Below are positions 56,306-64,000 of a stretch of 64,000 bases of DNA, one piece after another. The notes below the pieces were generated by a model, which did not search any database, was not told the origin of the DNA, and saw only the letters and a program-made list of their open reading frames with translations. This DNA is from Gigaspora rosea. Taxonomy: Eukaryota > Glomeromycota > Glomeromycetes > Diversisporales > Gigasporaceae. Within the stretch, counting starts at the first letter, position 1. Every line of letters begins with the position of its first letter. Location of the stretch: positions 62,001 through 126,000 of the forward strand of contig QKWP01000803.1 of the NCBI GenBank assembly GCA_003550325.1, given 5' to 3'. The position numbers and the translations under genes are program-made.

Positions 56306-59000
56306 TTACACATTAGCCTTTTCTGCTTTAATTTTTTCCAAAAATTGAATAGCTTTAGGCTGATTTTTCAAAGCTGCCAACTTAATATATGACTCTGCTT
56401 TTACTTTATCAATTGAAACCCCGAGTTTTCCATTCCAATAAATATCACCCAAGTTAAAAAGTGCAGTAGAATTTTCAGAATCTGCTGCCATAGTCATATA
56501 TTTAAGTATTTCTGGTACATCCAAATTATTTTTATTTTCAAGAAGAGCAAATGCATATCGAAGTTGAGCGTCAGGCACACCAGCATCAGCTGCTTCTTTG
56601 AAAAGCCTAAGCGCCTCTGGAAGATCCTTTTTTACACCTGATCCATTCAATAAATAATAGCCTTGCCAATATTTTGCCATATTATTTCCAAGTTTTGCAT
56701 GACCTTTAAAACATTCCCAAGCTTTTTTGTAATCTTTTGCTTTGTGTGCTTTAATCCCATCTTCAAAAGGTATTAAAGGTTGTATCATAGGTATTGCAAT
56801 ATTGTCTAAACAGAGATCATCACAATCATCAGGTACCTCAAATTTTTTATTAAAATCGGTGCTAATGTTAGCTTGATTTTGGAAACTTCTTGAAAGGTCA
56901 AACTTTGGGACGTCATTATCACCTTTTTTAGGTGTAATATGAGGTGAAATTCCTTTGCAAAATACATGCTCTTGGAAAAGGTCTTTAAGCTTCTGTTGCA
57001 TTTCCATGTCCGAAGGACGTGCTGAAGGTTCGTCTTCCCAAGCTTGATAAAAAAAAAAATTGATTTTTATATGGATTTTAATACATAGCTAGATGGGCAA
57101 CTTAAGTAAATGTAATACTACGAGAATAAAATATGTTTACCCCTTTTAATGAGCTTATAAAGCTCTTTTTGAATTGGGGATGGACTAAGACTGTGTTCAA
57201 GAACTTCTCGTTTTTTAGCCAAAACATGATCTTGGATTTCTCCAATATCCTTGTCTTTGTAAGGAAATCTTTGATGACAAAGCTCCCAAAGCATCATTCC
57301 AAAACTATTCTCAAAAAAGTAATGAGTTAATAATAACTTTATGTAAAAACGTGGCTAATTCTAAAAGTTTGTTAAAATTTTCATTACCTGTACATTTCAC
57401 ATTGATGATTATATCTTTGCGTACTACCTTTTGGAGATTTTCGCATCTTTTCGGGTGCCAACCATCGAATAATATCAGCCAATATTTTAATTTCCGCGGA
57501 TACACCTGTTACAGTACGACTGAGTTCGAAATTTGAAATTTTAGGCTCAAATCTATCTGTGACCTATTATTTATAAAAAAAAAAAAAAAAAAATAGTCAA
57601 TTAGTACTAAGACATGAAAATAAAAATTTTTATCGATAAATCAGTCAACTGAAGCTATCAGTTACACCAATCAATCGATCAATAAATAAATAAATAAATC
57701 GACTAGTTGACTAAACAGACAATGTCTCTCGTTTTTTGAGTTATGTACATACCACAATATTTTCACAGCGAACATCATGATGATAAAGACTACATTGATG
57801 CATGAATACTAGACCGTTAAATATATCACGTGCAAACCGTAATTTTGTGGGCCAATCGATATCATATTTTAAATACACATCGCGTAGATTACTATACGCG
57901 GCCCAATCGTAAATCATAACTTCACTATTATCCACATTCGAAACCCCATAAAAGTTGATAATAAACGGACAGACACCTAATCTGAGAAGTGCTGCTAATT
58001 CAATTTGTTGTTTTTTATTTATTGCTTGATCGATCTTTCTTGTCCCTTCGTTGGGTTTAACCAATTGAACTTTTTTACATGCAACATCTATTCCACGATA
58101 AATTTTTTTACGGACAGTTTTATTGGTTCCACGAACGTTATCGTCAGAAGCAAATGGATCTTGTAATTCATTTGGATCTACCCTGGGAGCTTTGTACTCT
58201 TCGATCAGAGGTCCCGATTTATCCATGAGAATTTCACCACCTTTACTTTGTGCATCAGTGATTTGTGATTGCAGAGCATTTGCACTTGTTATCAACGTAG
58301 TAACCTCCGTTATTGCTAACCTAATTTCAGTAATTTCATCCTTCATGTCACTCATTGACTATAATACATTTATTGAAATTATTATTAAAGTTCAAAAATC
58401 AAAATAAATGTATAAAGTAATTCAAATTTACAATAACACTAATACCTTTTTCAAAATCTCAAGATCTTCTGCTACATTTTGTGCCTCCGCTTCTCTTTGT
58501 TCAGCATTGTACAAAGCCATAGTAAAGTTTAAATCGCTACAAACTTCTTCAAATTCTTTAATATTTTTTTCAAAAGCATCTTTAACAGCGTTAGCATTTA
58601 TAAACTTTTGAAAATATGTCAATTGTGTAACTTCTTTAGCAAATTTCCTAATATTCTCCAAAACATTAACAAATCTAACCCAAGCATAGTAATAATCTTG
58701 ATTTCTAAATTTTTTTTCATTTGCTTGATATTTACGTTGCAATGATTTAACAGCAGTTTGTGCAATTTCAACACGTTCTAATAAAGCTGCACATATTTTT
58801 TCATTACATTTTGCATTGTCATAGATTTGTAACATTTGATTAAGTATGTTCGTAACCATATTGAATAAGGGAACGAATGGAGTAATTGCATCACCTACAG
58901 TCTGGATAGCATGGAGTGACTGACTAGCCACGTCAGTTGCTCCTCCAGGCTTTTCATAATTTCCATGTAGATGGGTTTCATGTTTTTTTTGTGAAGACAT
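56306..59000 (-). CDS. MLKL-like protein: helical bundle, pseudokinase, Sel1 repeats; 5 exons, intact
   Basis: Exons 59000-58446, 58358-57753, 57563-57388, 57304-57141 and 57042-56306 join in frame to 745 aa, all GT-AG. The ATG at 59000 is used; the codon before it is GTG. Aa 20-185 are predicted helical (LFNMVTNILNQMLQIYDNAK) and resemble the four-helix bundle of the MLKL/Cbl-N/HeLo-like group; a further helix at 187-220 could be the brace. The kinase-like domain (about aa 255-510) keeps Lys280 (VACK) and HHD-VRCEN (D380, N385), but the DFG motif is NFE (N398-E400, in ISNFELSR) and the P-loop glycines are mostly missing. APE is at 423-425. Sel1-like repeats fill aa 596-738. MLKL has GFE at the same place. 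A nucleotide-sensing, non-catalytic switch is likely; a membrane-acting role of the bundle is inference. Confidence 0.85.
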
Positions 59001-59753
59001 CACTAATTAAATCTAAGCGTTGAGTTATGTTATAAAAAAACACAAAAAGAAAAATCTTTTTTTTCCTTAAAAAAGTAGTGAATAAACCTAGGGCGTACGC
59101 ATATACATGTTTATATTGCTCACAGAAAAATGTTTCTACATTTAGTTATGAAAGACATAATATGACCGGTTTTATCGATCTGCGACAGCTTGTGATTTAT
59201 TTGTTTATTTGTTTGACAAAGCATTAGCGTTAGTTAGTACGGAATTTTAGAACCGATGCACCGATGCAGTAGAAACGTAACACATCATTTTAAGAAGCAC
59301 AGAGCTTTTTAGAATAAAGTTGAAAATATGCAGTCTTGCGAAGAATGTTGCTAAAACAGGAAATTTAAATAATACGAAATGTTGAATAAAAATATAGCTT
59401 GTATCCATTTAAGGAACAACTTATTTCGAATGTAACATTCGTACGTACTTCGCCTCATTCACACTTCCCTTATTTGGTTAGGTATCTTTTGTATTACTTA
59501 TTTCAGTATTTCTATATTTAATATCCTGTATTACTTATTTAATTTAGTGTTAAATACACGTGTATGCATTATATACTTTGCTCCTATATTCTACCAGTTC
59601 ACGTGAGTTCGCACCTACCAAGTGCTAAAGTTAGGGTTAGGTTAGCTTAGTTGGTTGATTTATATGGGGAAACTTAACCTATGCCCCGGGAACAGGAGCT
59701 ACCATCCCATCAATTTTGAAGATCGTTACACAATTGATAAAAAAATTTTTATA
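59001..59753. other. Upstream region of the MLKL-like gene
   Basis: No gene. Should contain the promoter. A TTAGGGTTAGG tract is at about 59632-59643. Confidence 0.45.
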
Positions 59754-59761
59754 CTTTTACA

Positions 59762-59971
59762 AAGCATAGCGGGCTTTCATTCTGATTGGATAATTTTTGT
59801 AGATCATTTCGTGATTTTACAAAATCTGATTGGCTTATAGATTTATATTAAGAACGAGCCGAAGTAAATATTTTGTAAGATTAAATAAAAAGATACACTT
59901 ATTTAAATTTAAGAATTACAATGATTTATTATAGTACTTGGATCTAATGTTATACGTGTATAATTCTATTA

Positions 59972-60007
<36 letters not shown>

Positions 60008-61132
60008 TTATTAAAAAAATCTTAAATACGGAACTATCATTTTTTTATACAGTATTTAACTATTCATATTTTAACAAATGCTTTTGTAGATTCGCATATA
60101 CAAAAAGTAACCCATTTTAATTTGACCTATTATTAATTAATAATCAAGAAAAAAAATAAGCATAATCTAAAATAATCTAAAAGATCTTTGACACAAATTT
60201 TGATTCGTGTTAATGATAAAATCCTTAAAACTAAATCACTTGCCAACAATAAATAATTATAGATAGAATAATAATTAAATTAATATAAATAAATTAAAAT
60301 AATTAATCAACTACAATAAGTAAAAGCACACGAAACTTGATCTTATCTTTTAACATTTCGACACCTTTCATCAATATCAATATTGTTGAACAACCATGAT
60401 CTAAACATATTAATAATCTTGCGAAGACTCACAAGAGACCTAAATACAAAAAAAAAAACATTAATAACTTTTTCTTTTTAGAAATTCATTCAGTCTAAAT
60501 AATTAAATTGAAAAAAAACCTTTTTTTATAGCTATATAGTTCTCATGATTATTCCTCTGTTTTCATGTTTTTAAGCCTAATATGCTCTATACGCTATGTT
60601 TAATATTCAAACCCCACATATTCGACGCTTCTTTTATATATTTTAACACCTTAATTACAATACTCCTCCACATTTCAACATTCACCTTTCTCAATGCACT
60701 AGATCTTAGGCTGACATACTAAAAGAAAGACAAGTAAAACAAATAAAAGCAAAAAAAAAAACTTCGTTGCTTCATTTACTGATTTAACAATCCATACCTT
60801 TGTTTACTACCAAAAAAATAGTTCTTTATTTGAGTTTCTCTTGCTTGTCTACCAAATATGGCATTTCAACATATTTGTTAACGTACACCCTATTCAAGGG
60901 TGAAATATATTGCTTCTCATTTAACTTCCGAATTACTTCGCATATTACCGAATTACTTTGACAGTTTATAAAGTAAGACGTGAACTTCCCAATTTTTTTG
61001 TCTTACACTCTAGGAATTCGTATTCGTGGCTCCGAATTCAATCTTGTAACAGAAAATCATTACTTTAATAAGGCTTTCTTATAATAAGATGATCTTCAAA
61101 AATCAGCCAATCATAATAAAGCCCGCTATGCT
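59762..61132. mobile_element. Non-autonomous hAT-like element (1371 bp)
   Basis: Inverted ends share AGCATAGCGGGCTTT and then TGATTGG. Perfect 8 bp TSD CTTTTACA at 59754-59761 and 61133-61140. The interior is AT-rich with a (TTA)n microsatellite at about 59967-60008 and no transposase. Confidence 0.75.
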
Positions 61133-61331
61133 CTTTTACAATACTATTTCAGGAAACTTGTGTAACCTATCTTTGCCATAAATGCACTAAGTAAAATTGA
61201 AGCTTCGTATTGTATTTTAATAATATCAATTGAATCCACTTGAATCGCCCAACTTTTATACTACAACGAAAATTTATCAGAATCGAAATAATATATAAAA
61301 TATACTATTTTCGTTGTTCATGAATTAAGGT

Positions 61332-62451
61332 GAATCAAATATTTCATATTATTATCGAACTCTCCCCGATGATCACCTGTACTGGATTTTCATACAAACG
61401 AAATACCAAAATACTGGAGTTAGATAAGAAAGCACTGCAAAAAATGGTTTTTATAAAGGTCAACTATCTGTTCGAGGACTCCTTTATATATTCGGCATGC
61501 AAACCAAAAGCAATAGTAGAAGAATGAGTGATAACAAGCAGGCGGCGCTTTAGTAAACACAGAATTTTGGTGGAGAAATTTCTTTGCCGACGAAGTTTTT
61601 TGCAGCAGCTTATTGGAGAACAGTATCTTGGTTTTCAAATACACTCCTTGGAAAATCTAAAGGACTTGAAACGAACACCCACTACCAAACTCATATGTCA
61701 CTGTCCCTTTGGCTTTTTTAAAATTTCAACAAAGTGGGCATTTCGGCTTACCCCTCCAAAGGATCGACAATGTTTACCTCCCCCAATTTGGAAATGCGCT
61801 ACCATTTTGGAACGAAGTCACGACTGGATTTCAGTTCTCTGAAATAAATAATAAGCGACACATGTTTGAGGAAACCTTGTAACGAAATTTTGTTCTAGAA
61901 TGTTCTTACAGCCGTATTGTTTTTTTTTAGATACCTATCTCTACAGTTTCTTTAGGTTAGAGGCCACTTTTTCTAGTAATAGTTTTTCGCCTACATATGA
62001 TAATTTGAGTTTAGTTAGAGTAGAGACTACTTTTCTTAGTATCATGTAATTTTTAAAATAGTCCACTTGGTGCCGGTGCTTAATTAACCCGAGGCCTTGC
62101 TTTTCTTTTTTTTTCTTTTTTCTAACATTTGTCTTTTCATTTTCTTGACTTTTTCTTTTTCTTTTTTTTACCCCCTTTTATACATATTTTGCCCTTTAGT
62201 AGTTTAGTTTTTTCCTCCTACCTCCAAGGATATTTCCTGTGGGAAATGCCCTTGTATGGTGGAGCGAGGCTGATGGACTAGTTGGTATCTTCCAAGACGC
62301 CATGTGGCAATTCGCAGTTGGTTTAGTTTAGCTAAATCGGGTGATGCCAGTGCTGTATTATTCTTTGTCTAGTCTGTACTATTTTTTATAGTAGTATAAT
62401 AAAATCAAAGAGGTCGTACTTGGCGAGTCTCGCCTAAGAGAAAAAAAAAAA
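61332..62451 (+). mobile_element. 5'-truncated LINE (non-LTR) copy
   Basis: A GC-richer block ends in AATAAAAT...GCCTAAGAG and an A-tail (62441-62451). The 10 bp TSD GAATTAAGGT lies at 61322-61331 and 62452-62461. A 104-codon ORF (61528-61839) with a CHCP segment may be what is left of the coding end, but I cannot assign a domain. The poly-A tail, TSD and lack of a 5' half are typical of a truncated LINE. Confidence 0.7.
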
Positions 62452-62461
62452 GAATTAAGGT

Positions 62462-62804
62462 AAATACTGTAGTAAACTTTGATAAACGTTGATATATAAA
62501 CTTTTTCTATTTTTATTATATTCGTTTTATTAAAAATCTTTCAAGTTTAAATAAAATAGGTTAAACCAATTTACTAACTACATATAGTACTGCATTTCTT
62601 TTTTTTTTTTTATCGAGATGTAATTTTTTAGAATGTAACAAAGAATCTATATTTGACACACGCGAACATGTTCATATTACAATTTTAAAAGCTTAATAAA
62701 CAATTGGCATTACGAACAAGATGTTTGGGTTTTTGTTATATAACTTATAATTAAATATATACTGTATACATATAGGTTTTCTGTATGTGATTTAGAGGTT
62801 AGAC
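62462..62804. other. No gene seen
   Basis: AT-rich sequence between the LINE copy and the next element end. Confidence 0.45.
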
Positions 62805-62935
62805 CAGTGTTGGAAATCTTCTTATGTTCTCATGTTCTCATGAGAACATCACTTTTAATTTGAGAACAGTTACAAAATTTAAGATATTCTCTATTTGAGA
62901 ACATTAAGTTTGAAAAATATGATCTCTATGTAAAT
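62805..62935. repeat. hAT-like terminus with GAGAACAT motifs
   Basis: Starts CAGTGTTGGAAATCTTC, followed by at least five GTTCTC/GAGAAC motifs within 110 bp, the pattern of a subterminal array. The other end was not found; 7065-7255 has similar motifs. Confidence 0.55.
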
Positions 62936-63382
62936 ATACAAAGTAATAAAAAATTATTTTATTAATACAGGGGTTTAAAATAATTAAATTCATAAATGTT
63001 TAATTGTAGATATTATCATGGGTTGAAATCAAAAATATCACTCAATCTAATAATTACCTATGGTGATAGCAGGCCAATATGTTGTTGGATATAAACTAAT
63101 TGATAGAGTATAAAAAAAGTGATATGCTAAAGATTTTGGTAAAATATGTTACATATTGGCCTGGTGTTAAGAAAAAATATTCAAATGGGTTTGCACTAGA
63201 AATTTTTTTGAGTAAATAGTAAGTAAAGATTGTATACCAAATCAACCCAAATTTGATTTTTTGCTACTTTGCAAAACTTTTTTGTCATTAGATAAAAATT
63301 AAAATTGTGTAATAATGCCCTGGACCCAGATATCTGGTTACCCATTTTATATTACCTGTTTTATAAAAGTCAAATAAGATAA

Positions 63383-63460
63383 GGGGCATGCCATAAATTA
63401 TGTAATATTTTTTACTTAGTAGCCATGTATGGTGTGATCACCCTATCTCAATACTGATTG
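63383..63460. mobile_element. Half of a PIF/Harbinger-like MITE
   Basis: GGGGCATGCCATAAATTATG, then TACTTAGTAGCC and TGTGATCACC, match the right arm (inverted) of the MITE at 29440-29604. TAA stands before it. The other half is missing. Confidence 0.55.
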
Positions 63461-63516
63461 GTTAATATAACGACTAATTTTTTATAATATATTATACAAA
63501 TATAGATAATATTAAA

Positions 63517-63985
63517 TAACTTGTGATCTACTGGTCCGTTTTGGACGATTTTACTACCAAAATGATCGTCTTAATGAGACGATTCTAACAAGCCAAAAAT
63601 CATCGAAATCCAATCACAGGGTCACGAGATTGCTAATATTTTGTATTATTTTATATATGTTTTAAAATAAATTTTAAGATATATATATCAGATATATAAA
63701 ATAAAACAAACCCTTAGTGATCTTGTGACTCTGTGATTGGATTTCGATGATTTTGGGCTTGTTAGAGTTGTCTCGTTGAGATGATCATTTTGGTAGTAAA
63801 ATTGTTCAAAACGGACCAGTAGATCAAAAGTTATTTAATATTAAAAATTATATATATTATATATATTTTATTTATTATTAAGTAACCTTTGATATACTGG
63901 TCCGTTTTGGACGATTTTACTACCAAGTCCAAAATCATCAAAATCCAATCACAGGGCCACGAGATCACTAAGGGTTTGTTTTATT
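63517..63985. repeat. Large palindromic repeat cluster (three copies)
   Basis: A unit of about 130 bp starting near TACTGGTCCGTTTTGGACGA and ending in CACGAGATYRCTAA occurs at 63524-63640 (direct), 63705-63835 (inverted) and 63893-63975 (direct, with about 40 bp missing in the middle). The unit contains GATCGTCTTAATGAGACGAT. It runs to the window edge, so the full structure is not visible. Confidence 0.75.
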
Positions 63986-64000
63986 TTATACAGTGGGCTT

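Noticed and set aside
59967-60008. (TTA)n run as a functional site.
   Set aside because: A simple microsatellite in AT-rich DNA inside a non-autonomous element.
1-64000. CRISPR arrays, operons, prophage or bacterial features.
   Set aside because: Introns, transposon types and protein families are eukaryotic; no regular repeat-spacer array was seen.

Overview
The window looks like nuclear DNA of an arbuscular mycorrhizal fungus (Glomeromycotina, most like Rhizophagus irregularis). The reasons are very AT-rich sequence with short GT-AG introns, and protein types that are expanded in that group: Sel1-repeat proteins fused to kinases with an HRDLHSGN catalytic loop and DLG instead of DFG, BTB-BACK-TLDc proteins, and a four-helix-bundle/pseudokinase/Sel1 protein. 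This assignment rests on recognising families, not on a search.

Three genes read through without a lesion: an eight-exon hAT transposase with a BED zinc finger (337-2895, +, 650 aa); a Sel1-kinase gene (8129-9884, -, 515 aa); and an MLKL-like gene (56306-59000, -, 745 aa) with a predicted N-terminal helical bundle, a pseudokinase with NFE in place of DFG, and C-terminal Sel1 repeats. Around them lie broken genes: a Sel1-kinase pseudogene facing the intact copy (3603-5923), a BTB-BACK-TLDc pseudogene split by a 290 bp element (10487-12270), a second hAT transposase with seven TAA/TAG stops (21768-24200), a Sel1 scrap (25129-25351), an unrecognised multi-exon pseudogene (38295-40008) and a pogo/Tigger transposase pseudogene inside its own element (40854-42507).

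Most of the rest is transposon sequence, much of it nested. I could define both ends and target-site duplications for about 20 elements: hAT-like (8 bp TSD), pogo/Tc1-like (TA), piggyBac-like (TTAA), one PIF/Harbinger-like (TTA) and one Mutator-like (10 bp). There is also a roughly 1 kb tRNA-headed SINE-like insertion (48565-49598) and a 5'-truncated LINE copy (61332-62451). Clear nests are 17290-17970 inside 16897-18801; 32981-34722 inside 32791-34882, which itself splits a 23 bp minisatellite; 45033-45615 inside 44863-46196; 27100-27246 inside 27018-27352 inside a larger hAT copy; and the SINE inside 48296-49846.

Layout: 0-3.5 kb hAT gene and GC-rich minisatellite; 3.6-10 kb inverted pair of Sel1-kinase loci; 10-12.5 kb BTB-TLDc pseudogene; 12.6-21 kb nested elements; 21.7-25.4 kb hAT and Sel1 remains; 26-37 kb element mosaic with two arrays of intron/exon-like units; 38-44 kb multi-exon pseudogene and pogo element; 44-53 kb more nested elements; 53-56 kb non-coding; 56-59 kb MLKL-like gene; 59.7-64 kb hAT element, LINE copy and a palindromic repeat cluster.
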